Source: Edolisoma coerulescens
Taxonomy: Eukaryota > Chordata > Aves > Passeriformes > Campephagidae
Direction: 5' to 3'
NCBI GenBank assembly: GCA_013397115.1
Contig: VWZW01000472.1
Coordinates: 238,304-302,303 of the forward strand
Length of the DNA: 64,000 nt
The notes below the pieces were generated by a model. It did no database searches. It saw only the letters and a list, made by a program, of their open reading frames with translations, and was not told the origin of the DNA. Position 1 is the stretch's first letter, and each line of letters starts with the position of its first letter. Position numbers and translations under genes: made by a program. Positions 35,110-49,245 of this stretch are shown here, piece by piece.

Positions 35110-38100
35110 CTGTAAAAGAAACAAAATCACTACAGTTAATATACTTCTTCATTGAAAGACACATTTAATTGCTGAAAATTTTAAAAGTCGTCTACGTCTA
35201 AAAATCGAGTTATTACAAATTCCTCCTCATTTTTTTGTTATAGGCTTTTTACCAGAAAAAAATTATAGCATAACAAATTGCATTCCCATTTTATGGTATA
35301 TACTGCTAGATAAAGCTAAACAGAAATTACAACAGTGAAATTGCATGCAGATACCAAATGCCAAACTGCTTCACAAGACATATTTATGTCTCAATCGCTA
35401 TGAATTAACAGTGAAATGTAAACATTAGCAGTTAATATTTGATCTAATTGGTGATCAAATTATAGCTACAAATCCTCTACTTCAAAACCAACTGCATTAT
35501 AAAGAAATGCTAACACAAAAGGGGCTGGAAGCTGGAAGTAAGGGAAAGATTTATCTTTAAGACAAACAACTTTCTAAATTAATCTGAAAAAACCCATGTC
35601 CACAGTTAGAGAAAATATTTTCAACTCCAAGGCACAGTGAAATCAAGTAAGAACTCCTAGATTTAGGGTACACTGAGATTACAACAGAAGAAAAAAGCAG
35701 AATGCTTGTTCAGAGCAAAGTCACGTGCTACTCTTACATTCCATTGTAACTTCATGTAGTTGGCCTTGTTTATACCCAAAGTTAACAGCCTACCCAACCA
35801 CTGGTGAAGACATGGAATGCATTAAAATGATAATAATAAAATGGCAACCAGTAGGAACCAAACTACAGAAAACAAGTATCTTATCAACAATGTTTCATCC
35901 TATCAGACAAAACACAAGTTATGATCTCAGAGCATTACAAAACTGCAGTGTATCAGTGAAACATTAAAAACAGGGATATGTGCAAATAAACTTTGAATGC
36001 TGAAATGTCTGCAGGATGAAACAAAGGTTTCTCTGCAATATTTTGCCTTGAACAGAAGAAAATTGCTTCATTCATGTATTTTCAGAACCTTTACACTTTA
36101 ATTCCTGATGCTTTAAATAAAATATTTGAGATCTGATATCTGTAATAGTTACGGTTATCTGCTGATTTAACTTTTTTCCAGACCTGCCTTTCCTCATGTA
36201 CTAGACACCAAGGAAGTATTTCTCCACAGTTTCCTATCCCCAAGTCAGACTCAAACATCCTCCTTCTCACATTTTTCATCATAACTTTACTTTCAGCTGT
36301 TTCTTCTCAGATACATACTCTTCAAATATGCCATTCAACAGTACATGAACTGGCTCTCGCCACCAGTAACAAGTAGCTGCTAAATTTTTCCTTTGGCTTT
36401 CTGGAATCCCTGCCTTCTTCAGATTTAAATAATCTGATAAAAAACTTCTGTACTTTTCTACCATAAAAAGAAGCATGATTATGACATAAAAGTACATGAC
36501 TGAACATTTGAATTAAATGTACAAAAGCAAAATGGTGACTTTTTTGCTTTGCTGACCTGAAGCATATGTAATAGGTTTTCCTCCATTCTATGGAAATCAC
36601 TCAGGCTGTGAAGTTAGTAATGGAATATTCAGTAACATAATTCATTCCCCAAAATTCAAATTTCATCCCTTTTTATCAACCACATCGGAACCATTAACTC
36701 TGAAGTCAGTAAGGAAGACAGTAGACACTGTGCAGATCTAAAAATAAGGAGCTGAAAAGTGACAGAGCTAAACTCCTTCCATCAAAGAAAGAGCATCACT
36801 TTCATGACACTTTTAGTCTCTAAGTACCTTCCTGTGAAAGCCATCAGGGTATTAAAAAGCTAAGTGTTGCATAAATGACTATCATTTAAAGGAAAGCTCT
36901 TTTTTTTTTTTCTTTAAAAGTGGAAGATGTAAAACAGGCAGATTTAGAAACTAAAGTTCCTCTGTTCATAGAGCAGGCACTGCAAAGAAGTAGAATTGTA
37001 AACATTCCTATTTGTCCTACAGGTTTTAAACAACCTTGAAAGAGTCACTTCCTGGAGTCTGGTATTACTTTAGCTCAGAGGCTCATTCCTCACGTGCATT
37101 TTAAAATGCCTGCACTGGAAATTATAAATACTAAGTCATTTAACACACAGACTGATATAGCTGGAAGTACTTGCTTGCAGTCATCACACACTTGGTTGCA
37201 ATGCAAAATTATGTCTCGCACCAGAATAGACAATCTATCACACTCCTTATCCTTCCATCAACATACACAGGTGTCTTTCTGTTGGTATTAATGGAATAGC
37301 TGGGACAAACTATTATCTGAAAAACAACCTCTTCCGCAGCTGTAAAAATGAAGCAGTAAATAAAACACTCCTTAAATGAGTGACCAATCTTTAATTTTGA
37401 TTTTTAAATGCTACAGAAATTACTTTCAGAATTTTTGTATCAACACTTCTGTAACAGAAAACAGGAAGTCATAAAGTAGGCCCAGTACAACTCCACAACA
37501 TTGTATGAAATGAAGGATTTTTGTGATAATTTTTTGAAATAAAAAACAGGTCTTATATTTACAAGTCTGTCAGCACTAAAGTTTAAAATTTTATTCTTAA
37601 CAGGAAAGTATGAAATTTTAATAGGGACATATAAGGTATAATTCAACTTCTGATAACCTCTCAACATTATTCTAAGTATAGTCATTACAAAGCACGTATG
37701 ACTTACTTTCATTAAAAATGTACTCAAATCCTTCCAAAGTATCAGGAAATTCAAGTGGTGGCTCATCTTTTTTCATTAGTTCATCCAAGTCTATTCTAGA
37801 CAACAAATCTAAAAAAAGGAAAAGAAAAAATTACAAAATGCATGCTGTGGTTTTTTTTCTTTCCCTTGTAACACCGACAAAATATGTTCGTTGAGATTTG
37901 TAGATATTATGGGCAGAAGAATATCCTAATATTACTAAACACAGGACATTGTTATGGGAAATCCTGTTAAAGATTAAAAAGCTGGACCTCATTGTCCGTA
38001 TACATACTCATTCATTTATTTACCTGCCTACCTATTTATCTCTATGCTGATCAAAAGATGTCCAGAGAAGTCACCAAAGACATAGTGATTTGTTTCAATG

Positions 38101-41087
38101 ACTCATTACCTCAGTGTCAAAAAATAAGACTTTGGTAGGCATCATGGTTTTAACACAGAGTTATCTAACTTCAGTATCAAATCATTGATAAGAGTCTTGA
38201 TTGCCTTCTTGAGGAGTTCAGATTACCTGATGAACATCATCTCACTGGCATTTACCAGCTGTGACCACACCAGTCCTTAGCCCTTCCTTCGATACTCAAA
38301 CAGACTGTTAGACCTGAATCCTTCTCTCAACCACCTCCTTTAATAGCTATCAAGGTAGAGAAAACTCCCATCTGTTTCACAGCAAGCCATGGCATACATA
38401 TCCTTTTCACATCAGGACTCTATGGCCTGGTACAGCCTTGCAGCCACTAATGCAAGTACACTAAAATTAGCATAATCTACATTCTTTACCCTAGATTTAA
38501 AGATTTACATTTAACCAGAGGCAAGTTTATGGGAACATCTTTACATCTACATGTAACTACCAATTACTGCATACACAGGTAATAGTGTACAATGATCTCT
38601 CCTCATTGCATATCACCCACAAAACCCCCTGCTATGCTTCTAACATATCTTCTGATTATTCACTTTAAAAAAATCAGGAAACAATTCAGCAGGATTTCAC
38701 CAAAATATATTTTCCTACTTCTTCGTAGATGAAATCAAAGACCACACAAACTTTCTGTTCAGGAGTGCTAAACTGACTTTGAACTATTATTGTTTCATAA
38801 ATCAAGATACCATGTATTACCAAGGAAATACATTAAGTGTTCTAAGTATATTAATTTTTACCTTTATTATTATCCAACGTTGTAGCTCAAAGAAAAGAAA
38901 ACAGTTTGAGAAGACTAATTTCCTTTAAGTTTGGTTCGGTATTAACTTTGTTTCCATCTTTATATTATTTAAAACAATTATTTTTATATTCTGTACCACT
39001 ACTTCTGCTTGGTCTTGCTGCCAGTAGGCTACCAACATTACCTAGGCTAAGGACTGACACATTTAACCCTTTGAAATTTCTACTGTTTAAAATGTACTGA
39101 AGATTATCTTCAACATCCTTGAGAGTGCCTTGACACACTCTTCTACAACCCTTCAAGTTCACTTGACATTTATTCCAGCATCCACGACTGTTTCCAGCTC
39201 TTCCTTCTGAGTGATTCCACTGGGCAAAGCTGGAGGATCAAAAGCCCTCTGGTATGGCTGCTGAAATTCAACATCTTTCCAACAAGTATTATGGTTTCTG
39301 AGTATTTCTGCGGTATCTAAATGTCTATATAACACCAAATATTGACTAGGTGATTTCTAAATCTGGCTTTCTCAGCCACAGCTCACTTTCACATCACATC
39401 TGTTTAACAGGAAGTCCCATGAAATTCAACTCATGTAAGACATCATGTGTTTGTTCTTGTGCACTGTCCTTTGAAAGTTCTGCAGGAGCTCTTTTGGTTC
39501 TCAACCAAATGATATGGAAAAACAGAAGAATTTTGTCAAAGAAGTCTTTCACAACAGCATGTAAAAAACGTGTCCTTTCTTTCTCTGTACTTTGACAAAG
39601 TCAAGGTAGCAGTCTTTAGCACATCTTTCTCTCCTCGATGAGGAGACTCCAGTCACACCACACCCCTAGAATTTAATTTCACTCAAGTTTCCACACCTTC
39701 TTACTGTGATCTATTTGGAGATCTATCGACACAAAAGTGTCACTTACTATACAACAAAATATCAATCTCCTGAGTATCAAGGACCATAGTGTAAGTACAT
39801 TACACTTACTTGCAGTACGTATAGCTTGTCATGATTTACAGCTTTCATCAGTCACTAAGGAAGACTGCACCTGCTCTGAGCTGCAACCACTGACACGGCC
39901 ACTTTCTTCTTGCGCAACTTTTCAAGTTAAAATTATCTAAAGTGTCTTACAACTTTGAGATTCTTTCAAAATCTGATCCACCATTCTCACCTAAGGTCTT
40001 GGACTTTCCAACTCAATTTGAGACAGTTCAACAGAGCTGAAAACTATGTGATCTGCAGGAGACCTTCTAAAGCTCAATGGGAAGTAACTCAATCACATCA
40101 ATGACACTAATCCTTAATGAAAATCAAATTAATGCCAACTATAAAATGGGAGTTTTACTTCCAAACCTGAACTGTAACTTCCTCAAAATATACTAATTGG
40201 ACAGAATTGGCAAAGTTTGATAAAAGCACTACACAGGTTTTCACCAAACACTTCACAAAAACTCAGTTACAACTGAAGAAACACCATCTATCATGACGTG
40301 CAACAGAACACCACTTTCTAATAATGCTTTGATAGAAATCCGGGATGTATGCTGGAGTGGCAAGCTATATTATTTTTTCTCCTTTGAAAGACAATTTAGA
40401 ACACAACTGTGTGATGCAAGCACTTTAAATCAACATTTCGTTAGCTTACTTGTAGGTCTAACCAACTTCATGTACTTCCAAAACTGAAAGCCATTATCTA
40501 AAACATGTCATTTATATTATTTATTTTTTCCCCTAAGTCATTTAGATCCATTTATTTTTTAAAACATACAATACAAAGGGAACTTTATAAAACCAATACG
40601 GAAATCATGTCCTGAAAGCCTTTTTCCTTTTAGCATTACAGTCCAAGAGATTTTTAAAAGCTGTAATATGGTTGTGTAACTACAAAACAAAAGCGTCACA
40701 TAAATGAAATGAAAACTCCCAAAAACTAAGAACACAAAAGCACCGGTCAACTTTCTCACACAACAATTATGAAAATTTTAAAAAGCAAGGAATAGTTTAT
40801 TCTGTTACTCCTTCCTTAACAGACCATTATGTTTTATACCATGTTATGAAAATACCGATAAATGGACACACCATTAGACAATAAGCATTAGCACAGGTGG
40901 ACTAAGAGTCTCTTCTAGTATTGTAATTCCAAAGCTCTAACTCACAGCTATATCATATTATTTTCCTTTCCTAAACAATCATTTCTGAAATGTCAATATA
41001 TGCAAAAAATGCAAAAATACTCATACCCTTTAATGCAGTGGTCTTCTCTTTTTCATCTGGGCCTCCTTGCTGCAGCTGAGCCATCAT
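35009..41087 (-). CDS. FAM172A: FAM172A (ARB2A), partial gene: first three coding exons
   Basis: This entry spans the coding parts of three exons on the - strand: 41087-41027, 37808-37707 and 35109-35009. They splice in phase into about 88 codons: MMAQLQQGGPDEKEKTTALK, DLLSRIDLDELMKKDEPPLE, FPDTLEGFEYIFNEKGQ, LRHIKTGEPFVFNYREDL, HRWNQKRYEALGE. This is the N-terminus of FAM172A, a roughly 400-residue protein with an Arb2-like alpha/beta-hydrolase-type fold. It is linked in mice to AGO2/CHD7-dependent co-transcriptional splicing control in neural crest. The later exons, with the hydrolase-like core, were not found to the left. Identity rests on recognition of the protein from memory. Confidence 0.93.
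35110..37706 (-). other. FAM172A: FAM172A intron
   Basis: This is AT-rich unique sequence with a poly-T run near 36899-36911. Open frames at 36091-36600 on the - strand resemble nothing I know. I recognise no transposon here. Confidence 0.75.
37707..37808 (-). CDS. FAM172A: FAM172A exon: second coding exon
   Basis: This 102-nt exon, read on -, follows a polypyrimidine tract and AG, and ends GAAA|GTAAGT, a strong donor. With the G left by the first coding exon it reads DLLSRIDLDELMKKDEPP, LEFPDTLEGFEYIFNE, and leaves A for the next Lys codon. It has no usable start of its own. Confidence 0.95.
37809..41026 (-). other. FAM172A: FAM172A intron
   Basis: This is 3.2 kb of AT-rich sequence. Open frames at 38906-39100, 39350-39595, 39737-39940 and 40293-40487 have no recognisable homology. 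I see no identifiable repeat. Confidence 0.75.
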
Positions 41088-41152
41088 TTACCCAAACTAC
41101 CAACAGATTTTGAAATACTGAGGTAAATGTAGATTAATATTCAAAGGACAAT
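41027..41152 (-). CDS. FAM172A: FAM172A exon: 5' UTR end and start codon
   Basis: Read on -, the exon follows TTTTTCAG and ends TTAAAGG|GTATGA. The first 65 bases are 5' UTR; coding starts at the tandem ATG-ATG at 41087-41082 and reads MMAQLQQGGPDEKEKTTALK. A TAA lies in frame directly before the first ATG (GGGTAAATGATG), so no N-terminal extension can come through this exon. The human protein as I recall it has about 16 further residues before its MAQ, so this form is shorter at the N-terminus. Confidence 0.92.
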
Positions 41153-44100
41153 CTGAAAAAGAACAAGAGTTGGAAATTAATAAATTTACTGACTTCTCGT
41201 TCAACCACTCTCATCTGCTCGTGTTTACACCACCAAAAAAAAATAATTCTAAGTATTATAAACCCAAAGTCTGAACCAAGTTCACAAGAAAGAACAATAC
41301 CTCTCCCTAATCCTAAAAGGACTTCTACCTAATCAGTACGACTTCTTTTGTGATTCTAATGCAGCATCAATAAACAACAAGCCTTTCAGAGAAGTGCAAC
41401 ACCTGCAAGTCCAAAATAGAAGGTACAAGAAAAAACAAGGTACAACCAACAGAACTTCCACAATTTTTATGGATTTTCTTCATCAATTAACTCCACTTTG
41501 TTGTCCTTACTATACTATATATTAATTTTAAACCACTGTGATTTCCACAATACATTATCGGTATTGAAATGTAGAGAGTAAATGTCCAGCTACAGAACAA
41601 ATCTCAGTGTACCCAAGACAAGACTTTACAAACAAAATCTATTTCAAGTTTCTTGTACTGCACAGAAGGCAACCCAGACATTCAAATCCACAGACTCCTT
41701 CATCTTGAGTCTGACACCAAGGGAGTAAAACTACCAAATCACAATTGGTTCGTCCTACTCAATAAAAAGACTTCTGTGCATTGAATTCTTTTTCCCTTTA
41801 TCTTTTTTAGATTCTTTGTTTTATCTGTCCATCATTACCAACTTGTTTTATTCTTCTCCCTCATACACTTTATCATTGATGAGCTTGCATGAACTCTGTC
41901 TCTATTGCAATTTGTCAAAACAGTAACAGGATTCACCAGCTGTACTACTGGCTCCCTAACACTTAGACCTGCAAGAAAGAACCCCAGAATTATTTATTTT
42001 AAGTAACAGCAGTTCATTGGAGACAGCAGAAAAGAAAAAAACCAAGTTTAACATAAGAAAGAGTACTTTTCTATTCTACGTAGAGAAAACCCATTAAACA
42101 TTTTCTTGTATATTAAGGAGTAATACAGCAGTTTTAGGAGGTGTTAGTTATTAACTAAAGAGAGAGTTTGAGGGATTGTTGTGATTTGGTTTTTTAAACT
42201 TGGGGGTCTAGGAAGTCAAATAATCCATTTTACAAGTTGGAACTATGGCAGACTTTGACACTTTCCCTTGTAAAGGCTCTTCAGACAAAGCTGATGGGAA
42301 ATGGCAATACATTACAAAAGCCTTTTAAAGACACAACTCCACAAGGAAAGCTCTGTTTATATGGTGTACTTTGTAAATTACAACATGATTCAGTTAAAAT
42401 GTGCATCTTTTGGCTAACACTTTAGTCACGTTACCACTCATAACAAAAGCAATCACAAAAATAACAGCAAAACCATTGAGGTTTTTTTGTGCATTTTCTA
42501 GCATATAATGTTGTCAACGTAAATATTAAAGTGACTCAAATGTTGATTCACACACATGGATAGTATTAAATACTTTCCTCACATGCTTCCAAACAGTCCT
42601 TTGACAAAAGACTACCAAATACAAAATCTTGTCCATCTTGTTTGTACATTTGCAGCACAAACCCACCTATATTCTAGTAAAGCATATAGAAAACAAAGTA
42701 ATTTCAGTTAGAATTATTAGAAGTGACAAAAAATTTCAATGATAGTGTTTTGTGATAGCCCAGACCAAAAATATTCTAGTCATATGAAACTGAGTGGTTC
42801 TCCCTACACAACATTTGAAAATTCATAATTTGGTGTAAGTTAATGCAGTTAACAAAATACACACACGTCCTCAAAGACTTGTTGGTAGCCAAGAAACATA
42901 AAATCTATCTGAATACATTTAACTTGGAAAACGAGACCCCACCCCCTGATTAAATAAATCAATGTAGAGACTTGAATGCCTTGCCATTCTTGTCTGTACC
43001 ATGGTTACCCTTCTTCTTCCTTTAACAGATGAAGACCCTGCCACTGAGTAAATAACAGTTAAACTGCAAAGCTAAAGCATCAAAATAAAAAAATCAAAAT
43101 TTAGCTTTGAGAGAGGGAATTTACAGTTCTTTTTGACAAAGTAAAAAACTGTTATAGCAGCCACTGGAGGGAGGACTTGATATCATAATGAGGATGGAAT
43201 AAGCACACAGTATGTTATGCATTGTTTCTGTGAATGCAGGATTTTTTGGAATATCTTGCTGATACTTGTTTAATTGACAAAGAGAAGAAATCACATGAGA
43301 GGGTTAGGTTTCAGTTCTTTGACAGAGAGGTGCCAAATCCACCACTGATGGTACAAAAATGAACAGTGGAAAATCATTAAGCTCTCTGAATGTTTGCATA
43401 CAGGCAGAGCAGGAAGTGTAGTTTATTCTAGGTATTCGTTTCAAACTCCAGTGATCTTCAACTGCATATACTGACCACTTCACATAATTCCTGAATGGTA
43501 TCAAGTTTCTTGTAATAAATACTGACTTAAAATGTGTTTTTCTGTACAATTACTTAGATGAGTCTTTTGAAAACACCTCTGTGATTTTTTTGTATTAGCT
43601 ACATAGGGCAAGCATCCTTCCTAAAGCACAAGTTACTATTTCACCTGACAGAATAGTTACAGCAAAAAAGTTTATGTGTATTTATTTGTATGTATCTTGC
43701 TTATGCATGCAAACTTAAGAATTCTGACACAAAGTATCTTATACATATTCTGTACCTCTTTAACTCCATCCCCAGCAATACTTTAAATAATTTGACACAG
43801 AAATATTCTGGTTTCATGATTTCACATGAGACAACGAGGCTGCATTTTCATTATACCCCTGCTTATGTAATTACAGAACTGGTGGACTCACAAACAAATG
43901 GTCAATAAATTGATTTAAAAATAAATGCACACATAAGGGAATATACAAATATCTCATGTTGTTGCCTGTAAAGTGGTACTGGAACTCTGGACTACAGAGC
44001 TTGTGATGGCATAACAGTCCTATTTTTTAAATCAAACTAGACACCATGTCATATCCATACATATGGCACACACAGAGAGATTTTAACATACTTAAAACAC

Positions 44101-45601
44101 TCTTCATTGTGCAAATGCAGACAGAAGTGTGACAAAAAATGCAATATATGATTTCGCTCTAAATTAGTAATTCCTGAAGCTAAGTCAATATTACAAATAT
44201 TCTAAATAAAGGCTATAAATTATTGTAGTGTTAACAACAAGAAAGAAATAAGAAGAAAACACACAAGTATCTTCAAACAGCACAAGTCCTTCAAGATTCT
44301 GGACACAATCTGAAGAGGTGTTATCAGAATGCTGCTTTGTATTGCACTCCTTTATTAGAATATAACTGAGAGTCTTGCTCTTTGTAAACTGACATCCCAA
44401 GTAAGCTAGGAACAAGTATGGGTTAGATTTGTGCAACGTGGCTGATGACTGATTAAAACCCAATTTTTCTTCAAAGAAATGACTGGGTGACAGTTTGCCT
44501 TGAGTCTCTTGTCAGTATTTGGTCAACAAAGCAAAAAAATACAATAATTTAATTTTAGCAGTATTTTCTGTCTAATTAGATTTTATCTTTTCCTGCTTTT
44601 AGGGCACTACAGATGGCATCAGTAACAACTGCATCAATTAAGGTCGTACTTCACTTTCCCTCACTTAAAAGACCGTATTTTCAAGTGCTTGTTGGTTTGC
44701 CCAACTTCAGCTCTGAAAGGCAATTATTTCCAGTCTGCTTTAGACTAAATGGTTTTGAAAATGTCTACCTCTAGTATAAGAAGGTTCAGAGACAGCACCT
44801 TGTGCTCAGTTCTGATAATGTTAATGAGCAGCTACAGCATCTCCATGTTAGACTGCATCTCCACATTAGAGATCAGAAATTTAGGACCGGAGGATCAGCT
44901 TAGTAGTATGTGCTTCTTGCCATTAATTATCCTTAAAGCCTGCTCCAATCTGCTGAAGTTAAAACGCCTTTTGTCACACATTTAACATAGACTTACTAAG
45001 ACTTACCAGAATTTCCAGAAAACTACCTAGTTGCCCAGATCATGGTCCATACCACTGCAAAAGGCAGAGGAAAGATGCACAGGAAGGGGATTAATAAATG
45101 CTAGAAGGGCAGGATCTGTAACCACTTAGAATACAAAGAAACTGGCAATGATCCTCAAGTCCCTGAATCTCAGTAGATCTTTGTACTCTACCAAATGGTG
45201 GTAGAACTTGCTGATAAAGTATGTGACTGCAGTCAGCACTAAAGTTTGATCTATTTGCACAGCAACCACCTTCCCGTTTTATTTACCCCGTAAGTTCAAA
45301 TAGCAGATGACTATGAGCCATGTGCATTAGCAATATGTGTCAGCAACTCAATTACTTACAAAAAGCAGAGTGAACACAATTCCACACACTGAGATTTTAA
45401 TTTGGTTAAACTTCCTTGAAATGCTAGAAACTACCTTCATAAAGATATCTATGTTAACACAAGCAAAAACCCGTGCCAAAGTAAGAGAAAAAGAGGCAGC
45501 ACAACCTCAACACAGCCTCTGTGAGGTTTACAATATGATGATATATCAACCACACACAAGGTTCGAAATGATCGTCTGCAGTAGCAGCAGCTTTCAGTAC
45601 T

Positions 45602-46155
45602 TGTACTGGTTTTCTCTGAGACAGAGTCAGTTCTCTTCGTAGTAGCTTGTATGGGGCTGGGGTTTGAATTTGTGCAGAAAACAGCATCAGTAACACTGCT
45701 GAGCAGTGTTCACACAGCATCAAGGGCTTTCCTGCTTTCATGTGCTGCCCTGCCAGTAAGCAGGCTAGGGGTGCATAAGAAGCTGGGAGGGGACACAGCC
45801 AGGACAGCTGAACCCAACTAACCACACGATGACTCAGCAACAAAAACTCGGAAAAGAAGAAACGGGGAATGTGTGGAATGATGGTGTTTGCATTCCCAAG
45901 TTACCATTACACATGATGAAGCTGTGCTTTCATGGAGATGGCCGAATATCTGCAATTCCTTATTTTGCTTTGCTAGTGTGCACAGCTTTTGCTTACCCTA
46001 TAAAACTGTCTTTATCTCAACCCATGAGTTTTCTCACTTTTACCCTCCAAGTTCTTTCCCCCATCCACAGTTTGGAGAGTGAGGGAACGGCTGGAAGAAG
46101 GACTTGGCTGCCTATTGTATTGCTTGTTATGGCTAATCCATAACACCACAATACA
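45602..46155 (+). mobile_element. Solo LTR of ERVL type with intact target-site duplication
   Basis: It starts TGTACTGGTTTTCTCTGAGA and ends CCACAATACA, about 554 bp, and is flanked by the 5-bp direct repeat GTACT at 45597-45601 and 46156-46160. Internal landmarks are GTAGCTTGTATGGGGCTG, GAAGCTGGGAGGGGACACAG and TTTTCTCACTTTTACCCTC. A central promoter-containing piece present in related LTRs appears to be missing. It is antisense to FAM172A in its first intron. The open frames at 45454-46143 are LTR sequence. Confidence 0.88.
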
Positions 46156-48479
46156 GTACTGTCTTAAATACACAAAATATCAATAATTAGGAGTACAGGA
46201 CCCTACTTCAGTTGAGGTAGACAGATAGTTATCTAATGAATCAGGCCATCAACTCTGGGGACAGAAAAAGTGATCCTGCAGTGAAGGCAGGAGAATGCTG
46301 CCCAGATAATTCTGTTCAGAGGAGGAATTTGCAGGTGACCATTACCCAACATCTGAAAAATAAAATGTTCGCAGATAACCTCTTTTTGTATATTTCTCAT
46401 TTTCTAGGCATTCAGCCCGCCTATTTCCTTCAATTCTCAGAACTATGGATGACTGGATTCCTGCTTTATGAACTTCAAAGAACCTTCTTAGGTTTCCCAA
46501 TCTTAGCACCTGAGATGAATGTACTGATGAGCAGGACATTCATTTCAAGATGCCTTCACCATCACCCTCCTCTAAACCCTTGGAGAAAATCCTTCACGAA
46601 CAGCAGATACTAGGGAAAATCCAAGGAATTAATGTTTACGGAGAACTAACACCCCACAAATGAAGAACCAGGAAAAGTCCACGTAACATGTAATAATGCT
46701 ATAATTAGTGGATGATTTACCTTCCATTACTTCATGGGCCTATATCTCAGTTGATGAGGACAGAAAAAAAAGATTTGAGGCAATAAAATTATTTGGAAAA
46801 CAGTGTGAAATGCTCCTTATTTACAGAATCAGATTTTCCAGGCAGTGTATAGTACAAAGATTTATGAAGACTTGGTAAGACATTACTTCATAAAATAGCT
46901 GTGATAGTTTATAAAAAAAGCTGGTTTGGATAAGATTAAGATGCTTGTACTTTGTATTGTTGGTTTTAATGGGATTTTGACTTGAAAGATGACTCTCAAT
47001 AGCCTCATCTCTGCAATACTAAGCAGTTACAGGACAAAGCCAGAATTCATTTTTTTTTTTTAACCATCATCTTCTCTCAAGCAATCCCATGAGTCAGCTG
47101 GCAGAGAAAAATGCCTCCAAACAGAGAAAAACTCGAAGACTATTAAAAGAGTCTTCTCTTATGAGAGACACCAAAGTAATTTTCCAGAGTGCCACAGAAG
47201 AAAGAGCAAGAAACTGGGAAACTCTAGGGAAATGGTTTCTGCTCAGGCTACCATCAAAAGCTGCTAAAAAACCTTAGACATACGCCTGTGTGTCTAGTAC
47301 TTTAAAATCCCTTTTTCCCCTTCTCCTCCTTTGCTGTTCAGTAACAGCATGACTTTATGAAGGACTGTCTGCTATTAACTGAAGACTCCTGAAAAGAACA
47401 ATCAGATGGAAATGCAGAGAATCCAGGTCTGTAGCCCAGATCCTTATAAACAGCAAGGTGTTTCTGATTCTACTCCAGACTCTGTGCTGAGTAGGTGCAC
47501 AAAAGGAGACTAAAGAAAGGTAAGAGGTGCGTTCAATTTCTACAACACATTTGTTTCCTTCAACATCTTCCAGAATGTGCACCTGCAAATATTTATCACC
47601 ACCTCACTTGACTACTCTGCATCTAATGCAAATACTGCAGATGACACAAAAATATACAAAACAGATGGATGCTATGCAGAATCAAATCACACACAACTGA
47701 AAAGAGCATGCAGGGCTACTGAAGACATCAGTTCATCGTCGGTTACCTTATTTCAGAATCAGAGTAAAAAGCCCAAATTCCCACAGTGTACATATCTCTT
47801 ACTTGCGGCAATGTCTGCTTCAAGAAATCTGCCTTACAGCTCTTCCCATAGCTTTTCTTCCTGTAGAACACTTGCTTCTTCAATTTTTATAACTTCTCCA
47901 AGGTTTACTGACACAGTATCTCACCCGTCTTTGCTCTGCCCTCTGCCTGAAAGGCAGCATGTGTTATATGACCAGCTGAACCAAGTACTGCTTAATTTCA
48001 ACTATCTGGCAAGCAAAGCAAATAGACCTGTGAAACACCTGCAGTCCACAGATTTGCTTCTGCTGGATTGTCATAAAGCAGCACTACAACATACATCTAT
48101 ACATATATTATATACACTGTGAATAATATAAATGCATTATTCCTTTTAGCTCAATATTTAGGTAAACTTGATATTTTAATTCTGACTGCATCAAACTTGC
48201 ATTTTTAATTTTTTTTCCACATCAATACATCTTTTATTTTCTTTCATGCAACAATAAAAAGAACAAAAATTAAAAGGCAATGCAAGTAAATTTTACTTTC
48301 TTTATTGCTTCAGCTTTAAAAACTGAAAATCCAATATTTCTATAAAAAAATATTCCATCAAGTGCCTGTCAGTAATTGTAATCACACTTCTTCACACAGT
48401 TTAGTGTAGATTAGTAGCCTAATCTACAACCTTGCTATCTCTGCCCAGAGCCAAGACTGACAAAGAGCTGTAACCACAG

Positions 48480-48785
48480 CATTATAAGAGTAGGCCAGGA
48501 CAGAAAAGATCTTGGGATATTATCTGGTCTCCAATCTTCTCTTGGACCTTATTTCACTAGGTTTTAACAGGGCTTTAGATAGGTAAGCTACGGTGCTGCC
48601 AAGATGAGCCTTCAATATTTCCAGTGAGGGAGGATTTCACCACGCTTTTCAGAAACTTACTCCAGTGTTTAGTTATTTCTAACAGATTTCCTTTTTCCTA
48701 TACTGAGATGAAATTTCTGCTCTCACTATGTACCTTCTGAGCAGAAAACAACTTCTCCTTCACAACTATCTTCTATGTACTGGAT
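48480..48785 (-). mobile_element. Old CR1 LINE 3' part, interrupted
   Basis: Antisense CR1 3' UTR landmarks are present but diverged: GAGGGAGGATTTCACCACGC, CTTACTCCAGTGTTTAGTT and GAAATTTCTGCTCTCACT. It probably continues at 49246-49620, on the far side of a younger + strand CR1. Confidence 0.65.
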
Positions 48786-49245
48786 GACTGCTGAAACCTC
48801 TCCAAGTCATCTCTCCACTGAGGTGCTGGAACATGTCCACAAAAAGGCAATGAAGCTGGTGAAGGGTCTGGAGCACAAGTATTATGAGCATTGTCTGAGG
48901 GAGGTGGGGGTGTTTAGCCTGCAGAAAAGAAGGCTCGGGGGGGACCTTCTTGCTCTCTACAACAAAGTGGGGACCGGCCTTTTTTCAAAAATAACAAGAG
49001 AAAATGGCCTTAAGATGCAGAAAGGGAGGTTTAGATCAGATATTTGAAACATTTCTTCTCTGAAAGGGTTGTCAAGCACTGGAACACACTGCGAGGGGTA
49101 GTGGTGGAATCCCCATCCCTGGAGAGATTTACAAGATGTGTGGATGTTGCACTTAGGAACATCATCTGGGGGGGGACTTGGCAGGGCTGGGTTAACAGTT
49201 GAACTCGAAGATGTCTTTTCCAACCTAAACAATTTCCTTGAACTT
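48786..49245 (+). mobile_element. CR1 LINE 3' fragment inserted into an older CR1
   Basis: On the + strand it has CATGTCCACAAAAAGGCAAT, GGTCTGGAGCACAAGTATTA, GTTTAGCCTGCAGAAAAGAA and GGGTTGTCAAGCACTGGAAC, then the tail TCCAACCTAAACAATTTCC. The order is the standard CR1 3' end. It is flanked on both sides by oppositely oriented CR1 sequence. Confidence 0.82.

Noticed and set aside
45829..46143. 104-codon + strand frame with hydrophobic stretches, considered as a missing ADGRV1 transmembrane exon
   Set aside because: It is the 3' half of the solo LTR at 45602-46155; the LHMMK match is accidental.
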